Notes under the pieces: generated by a model
The model's input: only the letters and a program-made list of their open reading frames with translations
What the model was told of the DNA's origin: nothing
Database searches by the model: none
Position numbers and translations under genes: made by a program
Part shown: positions 26,687-37,034 of the stretch, piece by piece
How the letters are laid out: every line of letters starts with the position of its first letter
How positions within the stretch are numbered: position 1 is the stretch's first letter
Assembly: GCF_014873495.1 (NCBI RefSeq)
Contig: NZ_JADBGF010000001.1
Coordinates: 620,001 to 684,000 of the forward strand
Direction: 5' to 3'
From: Streptomyces stelliscabiei
GTDB taxonomy: Bacteria; Actinomycetota; Actinomycetes; Streptomycetales; Streptomycetaceae
Length of the DNA stretch: 64,000 bases

Positions 26687-29573
26687 ATCCGCGTCGGCCG
26701 AGGGCGGCGCGGGTCATCAGGCCGGCCAGGGCGGAGCGGGAGCGCAGGGATGTCTTGCGGTAGATGGCCGAGAGGTGGGTCTCGACCGTTCGGCGGCTGA
26801 GATACAGCTTGGTCGCGATGGCCTGGTTGCTGAGTCCTTCGGCTACGAGTTCGGCCACCTGCCGCTCCCGTGCGGTGAGTTGGTCGAGGCCGGTGGGGGC
26901 GGGCGGGGCGGGGGGCGCCTCGTCCCGTGGGCGTGTGAGTGCTGGCAGGTCGGTCAACAGGCGGGCGCCGCCGGTGTCTGCCTGGCGGCGGGCCCGTTCC
27001 CACAGCGCGGTGGCGCGTGGAGCGTGGCCCGCGGCCTGGGCCTGGGTGGAGGCCAGCAGCAGGGAGTAGGCCTCCCACAGCGTGGCGCCGGACGGGGCGT
27101 AGGCCCGGGCGGCGCGCTCGAAGAGGCGGGCGGCCGTGCGGGGGTTGCGCTGGTGCTGGGCGAGCGCGGCCCGGGCGCGCAGCGCGGCCCCGCGCTGGCC
27201 GTTCAGCCCGATGAGGTCGGCTTCCTCGGCGGCTCGTGCGGCCCAGCCCTCGGCCTGTTCGGTGTCGCCGAGGGCGAGGGCGGTGGCGACGAGGGTGTCC
27301 AGCTGGCCGGGGCGTATGGAGGGCTGAAGGCCGAGGAGTTCGGGGCCGCCGGCCCGCAGGATGGCGTCCCGGGCCCGGTGCGGGTCGCCGCTCACCAGGG
27401 CCGTGTGGCCGAGCACGCATCCGGCCAGCGAGGCCCACCAGTGGCGGCTGGTGCCGGCGGTGGCGACGGCCTCCTCGGCGGTCGTCAGGGCCAGGGTGTC
27501 GCCGAGGGGGCGGTGCACCAGGAGGACCAGCGCCTTGAAGCTCAGCGTGAAGGCGAGCAGATCGCTGCTGCCGATGGCTCGGGCGACGGCTTCCGCTTCC
27601 TCGGCCGCGGTCAGCGCGGAGGGCAGTCGGCAGGTGGTGAGGTGCACGAAGGCCCGGGCGCTCAGCAGGTGCGGCAGGACGTAGACCTGACCGCTTCGAC
27701 GGGCGATGTCCAGTCCGCGGTCGGCGTGGCGTTCGGCGTCGGCATAGCGTTCCAGGAGGGCCTCTGCCCAGGCCAGCCAGACCAGCGCCTCGGACAGTTC
27801 GGTGAGGTCGGGGTCGGTCAGTGCGTCCGCGAGAGCGGCTGCGGTGTCGGCGAGCCGATCGGCCGCGGCCGTCTGTCCTTCGTAGGCCTCGCCCAGCGAG
27901 GCCAGGGCCAGCGCACCCAGCTCTCCCACGAGGTCGTTGTGGGAGCGGGCCACGGCGAGGGTCCGGTCGAGGTCGTCGCGGACAGTGGGGTAGGAGACGG
28001 TGTTCAGGGCGGCCATGCCGAGGGCGAGTCCGAGGGAGACTGCCTGGCGGGGCTCGGGGCCGCGGGTGAGTTCCCGCCGGAGCAGAGCGGTCGCCTCGGG
28101 AGAATGTCCGAGGTGGCGTTCCATCATGGCGCACAGCGCGGTCGCGTCGCCGCGCAGCGCCGCCTCGTCGGGTCCGCAGCCGCTGATCAGGGCGTGGAGC
28201 AGGTCCCGGCTCTCGCGGAGGCTGCCGCCGGCCGCGAGTGCCCGGGCGCGGGCCAGGGTGGTTTCGCCGCGCCGGCGGGCAGAGGCGGGGGTGTCCGGCA
28301 TGAGCCGCAGGACGACCTCCAGCAGATGGGCGGCCGTGGCAGGTGCCGTGGAGGCGAACTGGGCGGCCGCCTCGGTCAGTACGGCCGCGGACAGCGGATC
28401 CCACCCCGTCAGCGAACGCTCGACATGGTGCGCCCGTTCAGTGGCAGGAGCACCGATCGCGGCCAGTTCCGCCGCCGCGCTGCGATGGATCTCGGCACGG
28501 TCCGACGCGGATGCGCTCTCGTAGACCAGTGCGCGCAGCAGGGGGTGACGCAGGCTCCAGCGACTGTCGGACTCCAGACGCAGCAGATCACGCCGCGTCA
28601 GCGCGTTGATGTCCTCGTCGAGTTGCTCGCCCGTACGGTGCCCTGTGATCAGCCGAAGCATGGCGGGTGTGGCCTGGTGCCCGAGGACCGCCACCGCTTC
28701 GACGGTCCGGCGTTGCGCCTCCGTCAGCGTGGTCAGCTCGTCCAGGAGCAGCGATGCCAGTCCGGCGGGCACCCCGGCGACGGTGATGCCGTGGGCCGGG
28801 GCGGTGCCGGCGGGTCGGGACGCGCCGTGCCGATGGGCGTGCAGCAGGCACAGGACGTAGAGCGGGTTGCCCTCGCCCGCCGCGTAGATGCGCCGCGCGT
28901 CGTGCGGTGCCAGGTCGGGAGCGAGCGCCTCGATCGACTCCTGCTCGGGCAGCGGGCCCAGCACGACGCGCTCCACGGCCCCGCTGTCGACGCCGCGGGT
29001 CAGGGCGGCGGCGAGGGGGTGCGGCGTCTGCCGCTGCCTGCGGGCGACCACGAGGGCCACCCGTCCGCGCACCGGATGCCGGATCAGCCGGTCCAGCAGC
29101 TCCAGGGACGCCGGGTCCGCCCAGTGCAGATCGTCCAGCGCCACGAGCAGACCGCCGTGTTCCGCGAGCCCGGTCAGTACGTCCGCGACGGCACGGTAGA
29201 GGCCGAAGCGGTCACCCCCGCGCATACGTGATGCCGCATCACGTACCCCGTACAGTGCCGGTGCCGCCGCGTCCGGCACGGCACCGGAGACGAGAAGGGC
29301 GGGATCGGCATCGGCGAAGGCGTCCACGAACGGCTGGAACGGTGTGTGCCGCTCGTACTCGGTGGCCCTTCCGCACAGCACGGTCAGCCCTCGCCGCCGT
29401 GCCCGAGCGCAGAGTTCGCTCAGCAGGCGGCTCTTGCCCATGCCGGCGTCCGCGGCGATGTCGATCACGGAGGGCACACCATCGCCACCGAGGCCGCCGA
29501 TCACCGCATCGAGTCGCGCGAGTTCCTCGCCCCTGCCGATCAGCCGTGTCGCCGTCTCGTCCCACTCCGGCAT
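26685..29573 (-). CDS. LAL-type (large ATP-binding LuxR) transcriptional regulator
   Basis: A 962-residue protein starting MPEWDETATRLIGRGEEL, with AAGGAGG ahead of the ATG. An N-terminal AAA/STAND ATPase carries the Walker A AGMGKSRLL near 40 and a Walker B LLVALDDLHWAD. A long helical TPR-like middle (about 450-880) follows, ending in a LuxR helix-turn-helix (LTARERQVAELVAEGLSNQAI region). These proteins act as large ATP-dependent activators, often of antibiotic clusters or sugar genes. The target is not evident: downstream is a membrane protein, upstream a broken hisC. It may be a relic of the decayed cluster at 29.7-32 kb. Confidence 0.92.
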   Translation of the reverse strand: MPEWDETATRLIGRGEELARLDAVIGGLGGDGVPSVIDIAADAGMGKSRLLSELCARARRRGLTVLCGRATEYERHTPFQPFVDAFADADPALLVSGAVPDAAAPALYGVRDAASRMRGGDRFGLYRAVADVLTGLAEHGGLLVALDDLHWADPASLELLDRLIRHPVRGRVALVVARRQRQTPHPLAAALTRGVDSGAVERVVLGPLPEQESIEALAPDLAPHDARRIYAAGEGNPLYVLCLLHAHRHGASRPAGTAPAHGITVAGVPAGLASLLLDELTTLTEAQRRTVEAVAVLGHQATPAMLRLITGHRTGEQLDEDINALTRRDLLRLESDSRWSLRHPLLRALVYESASASDRAEIHRSAAAELAAIGAPATERAHHVERSLTGWDPLSAAVLTEAAAQFASTAPATAAHLLEVVLRLMPDTPASARRRGETTLARARALAAGGSLRESRDLLHALISGCGPDEAALRGDATALCAMMERHLGHSPEATALLRRELTRGPEPRQAVSLGLALGMAALNTVSYPTVRDDLDRTLAVARSHNDLVGELGALALASLGEAYEGQTAAADRLADTAAALADALTDPDLTELSEALVWLAWAEALLERYADAERHADRGLDIARRSGQVYVLPHLLSARAFVHLTTCRLPSALTAAEEAEAVARAIGSSDLLAFTLSFKALVLLVHRPLGDTLALTTAEEAVATAGTSRHWWASLAGCVLGHTALVSGDPHRARDAILRAGGPELLGLQPSIRPGQLDTLVATALALGDTEQAEGWAARAAEEADLIGLNGQRGAALRARAALAQHQRNPRTAARLFERAARAYAPSGATLWEAYSLLLASTQAQAAGHAPRATALWERARRQADTGGARLLTDLPALTRPRDEAPPAPPAPTGLDQLTARERQVAELVAEGLSNQAIATKLYLSRRTVETHLSAIYRKTSLRSRSALAGLMTRAALGRRG

Positions 29574-29732
29574 CAACGCCCCTTCCTCCTTCTCCGCCCG
29601 ATCCGCCGCCATCCTCACCGAATCTTCCCAGTCCGACGGAAACCGGCAGATTCCGCTTGCGGGCCTGCCACGGCCCTGTACTCCGTCGAGGCAGTGCACC
29701 GCGCGGTGCCCGCTGCCGGCCCCGAGGGGCAG

Positions 29733-30140
29733 TCAGACGAAGTCGGTCAGGGAGTCAGGTACGTCGAATACGAGCCCCGCCATGCGGACGTGAGTCGCGA
29801 TCTCCGGCGGCGCCACGAAGTAGCCGACGCGCAGCCGCGCCGGACCATAGGCCTTGGAGAAGGTACGCAGTGCCACCACCTGCAGGCGGTTTCCCAGCAG
29901 TTCGAGCGCCGCGTCGGGTATCCGTGCCGGATCGGCGTACTCCCGGCAGGCCTCGTCGACGATGGTCAGCACCTCTTCCGGGACGGGACCTCGGTGAGGA
30001 TCGGGTACGCCTCGAAGGAACGCCAGCCGAAGGTGACCTCGTCACCGGGGCCCGGGACCGAGTGCAGCACCTGCCCACCGACCTCGGACGACCCGGCGTC
30101 CACCACGGTCCGCTCCGGCGCGACACGCCGGGGCTCGTCG
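29733..30140 (-). pseudogene. Broken histidinol-phosphate aminotransferase-like gene
   Basis: Two minus-strand frames together give pieces of a HisC-type enzyme. The first, at about 30005-30140, reads RVAPERTVVDAGSSEVG and then PGDEVTFGWRSFEAYPILTEVP. The second, 29733-29972, reads VLTIVDEACREYADP, followed by the PLP-lysine region LRTFSKAYGPARLRVGYF. About 35 residues between them and the final third of the enzyme are missing. The N-terminal half is also absent. Non-functional. Confidence 0.75.
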
Positions 30141-30374
30141 GCACCACCCCATCGGGGAGTGTGTGCGCGGACGTATGGCGAGACAGTCGCGTCTGAGACG
30201 GACGAAAACGCACCATGACTGAACTCGCTCCTGCCTCGGTGGGCCCCGAGATCGCAGTGCGGGGCGTTCATGACAGGGAAAGCATGAAGATCAGACACCA
30301 AATGATCAACTATCCAGCAGTTTCGGCTACAAACGACCATGGCATGACTCGCGAAGCAGCAATCCGTCTCTCCG

Positions 30375-31136
30375 TCACCTCCACAGATCGGTGGCACGAG
30401 ACGATTGGCGAGTACCGGCTGACACGGGGTGCCTCGCGGCGGGCGAGTACTGAGTCGCGGGAACCGGCGGCCGTACCAGCGGTGACCGGGCGGCCGGATG
30501 ACATGTGCAGTCCGCCGTGTCGCGCAGCCCGGCACGATGCAGGGTGTCGCGCACACCGACCCGGGTCCACAGCCGGGCGACATGAGCCCTGGAGCCGAAG
30601 AAGCCGCTCAGGAGGATGCCCGCGCTCAGGTTCACGGCCTCGTGCCACCAGCGCGCCGGCACATACGGCGCGTCCCCCGGCTCCAGCTCCACCGCGAAGA
30701 AGTCGTCGGCCGCGGCCGCCCCTCCCCCGCCCGCGGCCAGTTCCGCGATGCCCGCACGCGACAGACGTGCCCAGGAGTCTTACTTGGTGGACTGCGCACC
30801 GGCGCGTTCGACGGTCCCCGGGCGCGCGAGGAGAAATCGCTTCGTCCCGGTGATCTGGACGGCACAGTTGTCCGGCAGGTCGTAGTGCAGACCGGTACGG
30901 GTGCGGGCGGGCCCGATCCAGGCACTGCGCGAGGTGACGGAGCCACGAGGTAGAAAGTCCAGGTCTCCCAAGTCCCCCCGCAGCGCGGGGAACTGCTTCA
31001 GCAGGTGGAACTCCTTGAGGTACAGCAGTTCGTGGCCCGCCTGCGGCGGCTCGGCCAAGTGTCGTATGCAGGTGTCCAGTTCCGACCAGGCGAAGGCCGT
31101 GTGGACTTTCTCCCTGTTGCCCCGGACCAGCAGCAC
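30375..31136 (-). pseudogene. Broken cupin-like (JmjC-type) hydroxylase gene
   Basis: One frame, interrupted by an in-frame TAA at 30780-30782. Upstream of the stop it reads LLVRGNREKVHTAF, then the iron-site-like LHYDLPDNCAVQITGTKRF. Downstream it reads VELEPGDAPYVPARWWHEAVN. This is the order found in Fe(II)/2-oxoglutarate cupin_8 hydroxylases (HxD ... H). A short deletion near the stop is likely, and the N-terminus looks cut as well. Family members hydroxylate amino acids in proteins or natural products. Confidence 0.7.
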
Positions 31137-31261
31137 CCCTCAGCGACCGGGCGAGGGAGGCGGTGTAGGGCAGCGTCCAGATGTCCACGGCGGGCCAGTT
31201 CGAGCCGGCCCGCGGAAGACAGCGGGTGTGCGGCGGCGCAGCTGTAGCGCCGGGTCCGCGT

Positions 31262-31556
31262 CGGACGGCGGCACCTGCAGGGCAGGCAGCCGCATGTGCT
31301 GCTGTACCGCGGGCTGTGTGCCATCGAGGAGTTGCTGCCCGGGTTGCGTGAGCAGGTGGTCGCGGCCGGTGGCGTCCCCTTGGACACGGGCGATGTCGCC
31401 TGGCTCGGCGAACGGGGCTGGGCCCCGTTCGGTACACCCGCCTTCGAACTGGTCTCTGCCACACGCCCGTTGGTGGAACGCCTCGTCGCCCAGCGGGTGA
31501 CCTCTCTGCCTGGAGTGAGTCTGCCGGCCGGATTCCGGGTCAGCGGTCTGGGCCGC
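31262..31556 (+). pseudogene. Fragment of an FAD-dependent oxidoreductase
   Basis: The frame reads GRQPHVLLYRGLCAIEELLPG, then VPLDTGDVAWLGERGWAPFG, ERLVAQRVTSLPGV and FRVSGLG, the substrate-binding part of a flavin monooxygenase known from streptomycete secondary metabolism. The N-terminal FAD GxGxxG and the C-terminal GD motif are both missing. The frame runs straight into ketosynthase-like sequence, so a deletion joined two genes. Confidence 0.6.
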
Positions 31557-31574
31557 ACACCGTCCGGGGAGGGC

Positions 31575-32003
31575 TGGCTCGCCCACCACCTCACCGCAGG
31601 ACATGTCGAGGGCCAAACGCGCGCCATGCGACTCGCTCACGCCGACGCCCAGCTCACCTCCGGGGACATCGACCTCGTGATGGCGCACTCCACCGCCACG
31701 CCGAGAGGAGATCTCACCTAGGCCGACGCGATCACCGAAGCCGTCGGAGCGCATCCGACCGTCGCCGCGACCAAGTGCATGCCCGGCCCTCTCTTCGGAG
31801 CGGCCGGGGCCCTCGGCGCCCTGGCGGCGGTCCTCTCCCTGCGCGAACGGACGGTACCGCCGACGATCAATCTCGACGACCAGGATCCACGGATCGGCCT
31901 GGACATCGTGACCGGGCGTCCTCGCGGTGGCCCGTACACCGCCGCCCTCGCGAACGCCTTCGGGTTCGACGGTCACAACACCTGCCTGGTGCTGCCCCCT
32001 TGA
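31575..32003 (+). pseudogene. C-terminal fragment of a beta-ketoacyl-ACP synthase
   Basis: The frame carries DIDLVMAHSTATPRGDL, an in-frame TAG at 31719-31721, then FGAAGALGALAAVLSLRE, a DDQDPRIGLDIVTG stretch and the final ANAFGFDGHNTCLVL. Normal enzymes read TKSMTGHL at the active-site His; here it is TKCMPGPL, so the catalytic His is lost. The Cys-containing N-terminal half is absent. It is dead both by nonsense and by active-site change. Confidence 0.75.
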
Positions 32004-32068
32004 CCGGGCGGTGTGCCGGCGAGGCTCCTGAGGATCGGTCCACACGGTGGCAGTCCTCCTGGCACGCC

Positions 32069-32674
32069 CTACACAGGCTTGCCCGGGGTGCCCGTCCACG
32101 GCCAGTACTCGAAGCCGTTGCCCTCGTACCAGCCCAGGCGTTCGGTGCCGCAGCCGCCGCTGTGGAATTCGAGGAAGTCGTGGTCCACGGCTTTGACGGA
32201 CTTCTTGGGGAAGGTGACCGACAGTTCGGTGACGACGCTGCCCCGTGCCGGGATCGTGCCGAGCGACAGGGTCGTGGAGTTCCACAGCGGCAGCGAACCG
32301 TTGGTCTTGCTGTTCCAGTGCAGGCTCGCCTTGTGCCAGTGTCCCGTTCCGACGCGCCACTGCACGAGGGGCGCCGGGCCACGGGTCTTCAGCAGGTTGC
32401 CGATGGCGAAGACGTACGACGCCTTGGCCAGCTTCACCGTCTCGGCGTTGTGCACCCGGATCCGCGCGTGCAGGGCCACCCCCGCGCGCCGTGCGGTGGG
32501 GACCGCGGAACCGGCGAGGTCGGAGGCCGTCACCGCGCCGTTGCGGCAGACGTAGGCGGCCTGGGCGGCGTCGGCCTCCGGCTGGGCGGCCAGGGCGGGG
32601 GCGACAGGGGACACCGCGCCCATGACACCGGCCGCGACAACGAGGGCTGTTCTCCGTGAAGCGATGGGGCGCAT
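32069..32674 (-). CDS. Secreted protein of unknown function
   Basis: A 201-residue protein starting MRPIASRRTALVVAAG; the ATG has GAGGAGG upstream. A classical signal peptide (basic start, hydrophobic stretch, cleavage near APALAAQ) is followed by a beta-rich mature chain with Cys in YVCRNG and GGCGTE, which could pair. Motifs such as VQWRVGTGHWHKASLHW and LEFHSGGCG are seen but belong to no family I know. It is probably exported by Sec. It is transcribed separately from hppD (same strand, 380 bases away). Confidence 0.75.
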   Translation of the reverse strand: MRPIASRRTALVVAAGVMGAVSPVAPALAAQPEADAAQAAYVCRNGAVTASDLAGSAVPTARRAGVALHARIRVHNAETVKLAKASYVFAIGNLLKTRGPAPLVQWRVGTGHWHKASLHWNSKTNGSLPLWNSTTLSLGTIPARGSVVTELSVTFPKKSVKAVDHDFLEFHSGGCGTERLGWYEGNGFEYWPWTGTPGKPV

Positions 32675-32975
32675 GATTTCCTCCTCAGCCGCCTGATCCC
32701 ATCCCGGCCACGGAGCACCGTCAATGATCTTTCCCGAATCATTGCCGGAACCATTCGTCCAGCCGACCATCGCCCGGCAGAGCGTTGGTGCCCGACGGTG
32801 AGGAGACGACTCCCGGGGTTCCGGGGGCCGGTCGCGCGACGGCCGACTGTGCCCACACGACTCCAGCTCCGCCAGCAGCATTCGGGACACGCCCTGCACC
32901 GGAGCGGCAGGCGCCGGCGGACAGGCTTCGGAGCGGCAGCCATCCAAGCGGCAGCCATCGCAGGGGCAGGTCGCT
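32675..32975. other. Intergenic region between secreted-protein gene and hppD terminator
   Basis: No gene is seen. It must hold the promoter of the secreted-protein gene. A short direct repeat of a GCGGCAGCCATC unit lies near 32933-32960. Confidence 0.4.
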
Positions 32976-33002
32976 CACACCGCGCGGCTAGCGCGCGGTG
33001 TG
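32976..33002. terminator. Terminator hairpin of hppD
   Basis: Perfect 11-base arms (CACACCGCGCG and CGCGCGGTGTG) with a 5-base loop, 55 bases past the hppD stop on the minus strand. Confidence 0.8.
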
Positions 33003-33056
33003 CTGTCCGGTTGCGCAGTCCTCGCCCCTCCACATGCTGACGCTCCGTATGGTGCC

Positions 33057-34265
<1,209 letters not shown>

Positions 34266-34403
34266 TCATCCCTTTCGGTGTGCGTGTTTCCAGCGCGTGG
34301 CGGTAGAAGACACCGGACCTCATGCTCTGCACAAGAGTGGCTCTCCGAGCTGTTCAAGCTGCTCAGTTTGCCTCCCTCCCTGGGGATCCCTCTATACAAT
34401 CTG

Positions 34404-34430
34404 CCTAGGACTTGTCCGGCCGATCATGTG
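34404..34430 (+). repeat. Left terminal inverted repeat of the IS element
   Basis: Starts CCTAGG and ends GATCATGTG, 32 bases before the transposase ATG. It pairs with 36920-36946. Confidence 0.75.
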
Positions 34431-34461
34431 ACTAATCTGTGCTCGCCTCGTTGATTGGGGC

Positions 34462-35394
34462 ATGGGTCGGGACGATTTGACCGATGGAATGGGAGCGGCT
34501 TGAGCCGTTTCTGCCGGTCAGTAACGGTCGTTGTGGTCGGTGGCGGGATCACCGGCAAGTGATCGACGGCATCCTTCACCGCGTGCGGACTGGGGTGCAG
34601 TGGCGTGACCTGCCCGAGGGGTATGGGCCGTGGAGGACGGTGTACGAACGCCACCGGCCGTGGTCGGCCGACGGTACCTGGGAACGGCTGCTGCAGGAGG
34701 TCCAGGCCGCGGTCGACGCCGCGGGGGAGATCGACTGGGACATCGCGGTGGACTCCACTGTCGTGCGGGCCCATCAGCACGCGGCCGGCGCCCGCACCGT
34801 TCCGCCGCCGGCTTTGGCGGCGTCAAAGGGAGTCGGCGAAGTCGAACATCAGGTCGGGACGCCCTGGCAGAGCCTGCTCGCCCGCCTGGCGGAGGTGGTG
34901 CAGGAGGTAAGGGCCTGGGCCGATCGCGCGGCGGGTTCACCAGCAAGATCCACCTGAGCGCCGACGGCCGCTGCCGCCCACTGTCCCTGGTCGTCACCGG
35001 CGGTCAGCGGGCGGATTGCACCCAGTTCACGGCCGTGCTGGAGAAGATCCGCGTCCCTCGGACCGGGCCGGGCAGGCCCCACAAGAAGCCCGACAGCCTT
35101 GCGGCGGACAAGGCCTACAGCAACAGTCCATGCCGCACCTACCTGCGTCGCCGGGGCATCCGCCACACCATTCCCGAGAAGTCCGACAGCCAGGCCGTCC
35201 GCCTGCGCAAGGGTTCACGTGGTGGACGGCCCCCCCGGCTTCGACGAAGAGCGGTACAAGAAGCGCAACACCGTCGAGCGGGCGATCAACAAGCTAAAGC
35301 AGTCCCGGGCGGTGGCCACCCGCTACGACAAACGTGCTACGTCTTCCTTGGCACAGCCACCGCAGCAGCCCTGGTTATATGGCTCCGCACATGA
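34462..35394 (+). pseudogene. IS5-family transposase, frameshifted
   Basis: Starts MGRDDLTDG at 34462 and ends VIWLRT. The parts lie in different frames: WERLEPFLPV through DIAVDSTVVRAHQHAAGA (first catalytic Asp), then GLGRSRGGFTSKIHLS and SLAADKAYS (second Asp), then FDEERYKKRNTVERAIN (catalytic Glu), then YVFLGTATAAALVIW. At least three single-base changes are needed beyond the programmed shift some IS5 groups use. One lies in a run of seven C near 35229-35236. Without editing it cannot make an intact transposase. Confidence 0.85.
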
Positions 35395-35440
35395 TCGCCC
35401 TCGACGTCCCAGCTGCGGAGGCAGTGCCGGCGCATTCCGC

Positions 35441-36358
35441 TCACTGCGTGACCTGCAGGACTGCTTTTCCGGAGACACGGCGCCCGCGGAGAGCCTCGGC
35501 GGCCTCGGCAATGCGGTCCCAGGATCCCTGCCAGCCGATCTCGACAGTGATGGCCCCCTCAGCGGTCAGCTCGGTGAGAACGGTCAGGTCCGGGCCGGCA
35601 TCGCCCTCGATGACGAAGGACGTCAGCGACCTGGTCGGGCCCACGGTCGCATACGGGGGGAAGACCGCAGGCTCCCCGGAAGTCCAGCCGACGCTCTGCA
35701 CGCTGCCCCCAGGAGCGAGCAGGCTCCATGCCGCCACCAGCTGGGGACCGCCGACGCTGTCGATGACCACGTCGACGGCTCGCTCGAGTCCCTCCAGGCC
35801 GACCAGCACCTCGTCGGCGCCGAAGCCGACCAGCCCCTCCCCGCGGGCCGTCGAGCCCACGGACGCGATCACGTGGGCACCCGCCCTCGCCGCCAACTGG
35901 ACGGCGAACCGGCCGACGCCGCCGGAGGCGCCGGTGACCAACACCCTCTTGTCCGGCCCGAGCCCGGCGGCCCGCAGCGAGCGCAGTGCGGCCACTCCGG
36001 CGACCGGAAGGGCGACCGCCTTCGCCAGGTCCAAGCCCTTGGGCACCTCGGCAAGCGCACCCACATCGATCGCGACGCGCTCGGCGAACGCCCCCGCGGT
36101 CAGGGCCACCACCCGGGTGCCCACCGCCGGGCCGGTCCCGTCGGCGGCGGCCCGAACCACCACTCCGGCGGCGTCCGAACCGAGCACCGCACCCACGGGT
36201 ACCCGCCCGGAGCGAGCGTCGTTGAGGTCGCCGTAGTTCAAGGAGACGTGGGAGACGTCCACCAGGACCTGGCCCGGTCCGGGCACGGGGTCGAAAACCT
36301 CGGCGAGGCGGACGGCGGCGGGTGCGGACGGATCGACGACGAGAGCACGAACAGACAT
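35441..36358 (-). CDS. Zinc-free NADPH:quinone oxidoreductase-like MDR protein
   Basis: A 305-residue medium-chain dehydrogenase starting MSVRALVVDPSAPAAV. The catalytic GroES-like half (SLNYGDLNDAR, VLGSDAAGVV) lacks the zinc-binding Cys set. The Rossmann half has VTGASGGVGRFAVQLAARAG. It reduces quinones or enones with NADPH. It is divergent from an HxlR regulator 77 bases away, a common pairing in which the regulator represses the reductase and is released by an electrophile. Both genes lie between the inverted ends of the IS element. Confidence 0.9.
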   Translation of the reverse strand: MSVRALVVDPSAPAAVRLAEVFDPVPGPGQVLVDVSHVSLNYGDLNDARSGRVPVGAVLGSDAAGVVVRAAADGTGPAVGTRVVALTAGAFAERVAIDVGALAEVPKGLDLAKAVALPVAGVAALRSLRAAGLGPDKRVLVTGASGGVGRFAVQLAARAGAHVIASVGSTARGEGLVGFGADEVLVGLEGLERAVDVVIDSVGGPQLVAAWSLLAPGGSVQSVGWTSGEPAVFPPYATVGPTRSLTSFVIEGDAGPDLTVLTELTAEGAITVEIGWQGSWDRIAEAAEALRGRRVSGKAVLQVTQ

Positions 36359-36435
36359 GTCTTCCCCCTTGGTTCACGACTTGTAACAGCAGTCATCATC
36401 GGTAACCTTGCTGCCCAGCGGAAGGAGGCACATTT
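36359..36435. promoter_or_regulatory. Divergent oxidoreductase / HxlR control region
   Basis: 77 bases, AT-richer than the neighbours, with GGTTCACGACTTGTAAC and a second GGTAACC 20 bases on as possible operator halves. AAGGAGG for the HxlR gene is at its right end. Confidence 0.45.
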
Positions 36436-36834
36436 ATGTCACGCAGTCACACCCGTGTTGCGGAAGCGGTGAGGGACGAAGCCTGCCCGGTCACCGAGGT
36501 GCTCGACCGTGTGGCGGGCAAGTGGAGCATCGGGATCCTGATTGCCGCCGCCCACGGCCCGGTCCGCTTCACCGAACTCGAACGCGCCATCAACGGCATC
36601 AGCCGGCGCATGCTCACCCTCAACCTGCGCCGACTGGAGCGGGATGGGCTGCTCATCCGCACCGTCTATCCGACCGTGCCGCCCAAGGTCGAGTACAACC
36701 TCACACCCATGGCCCGAGAACTCCACACCTCACTGACCGGACTGGTGGGCTGGGCCGAGCGCCACCGGTCCACCATCGCCGAGGCCCGCGCCGCCTACGA
36801 CACCGCGGCGGAGCAGCGACCGGACACCGACTGA
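36436..36834 (+). CDS. HxlR-family transcriptional regulator
   Basis: A 132-residue winged helix protein starting MSRSHTRVAEAVRD, with AAGGAGG upstream. The family signature is present: CPVTEVLDRVAGKWSIGIL, then RFTELERAINGISRRMLTLNLRRLERDGLL, and VEYNLTPMAREL in the wing. The conserved Cys17 often senses electrophiles or quinones. It probably controls the divergent oxidoreductase. Confidence 0.93.
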   Translation: MSRSHTRVAEAVRDEACPVTEVLDRVAGKWSIGILIAAAHGPVRFTELERAINGISRRMLTLNLRRLERDGLLIRTVYPTVPPKVEYNLTPMARELHTSLTGLVGWAERHRSTIAEARAAYDTAAEQRPDTD

Positions 36835-36919
36835 ACCGGCCCGGACTGGCTCTCGAGCCCTGGCAATTCCACGACAGCCGGAGAGGAGCAAATGTCTGGC
36901 CCCGGTGCCACGAGCCCCG

Positions 36920-36946
36920 CACATGATCGCCCGGACAGCTCCTAGG
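36920..36946 (-). repeat. Right terminal inverted repeat
   Basis: Inverted partner of 34404-34430 (24 of 27 bases), ending CTCCTAGG. It is immediately preceded by CCCCG, as the transposase end is preceded by CTCCG. Confidence 0.7.
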
Positions 36947-37034
36947 TCGCGAGAGGGTGATCGCCATGATCGCGGGGGTGTCACCGGGCGGGCGGCCTCC
37001 CGCCTGTCACGCCCCGCTCTGACCCCCGACGCGG

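Larger units (their letters stand above)
34404..36946. mobile_element. IS5-family element, possibly with passenger genes, bounded by inverted repeats
   Basis: The left end 34404-34430 and the right end 36920-36946 are inverted copies agreeing at 24 of 27 positions; each begins with CCTAGG, giving CTAG on both flanks, as expected from a YTAR-type target duplication. Inside are a broken IS5-type transposase, an NADPH:quinone-type oxidoreductase and an HxlR regulator. A 13-base copy of the right-end sequence also follows the transposase at 35388-35400, where the IS would normally end. Either two genes sit inside the element, or the outer right end is a solo end of a second copy. The ends are seen; the history is inferred. 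Confidence 0.6.

Noticed and set aside
26331..29231. Very long open frame antisense to the LAL regulator
   Set aside because: High GC leaves the opposite strand open. Its translation is Gly/Gln/Val rich without domains, while the minus strand gives a clear ATPase-LuxR protein.
35229..35236. Run of seven C in the transposase as a programmed frameshift site
   Set aside because: The shift would need later correction by a second indel, and other indels also exist, so decay or a sequencing error is more likely than programmed frameshifting.
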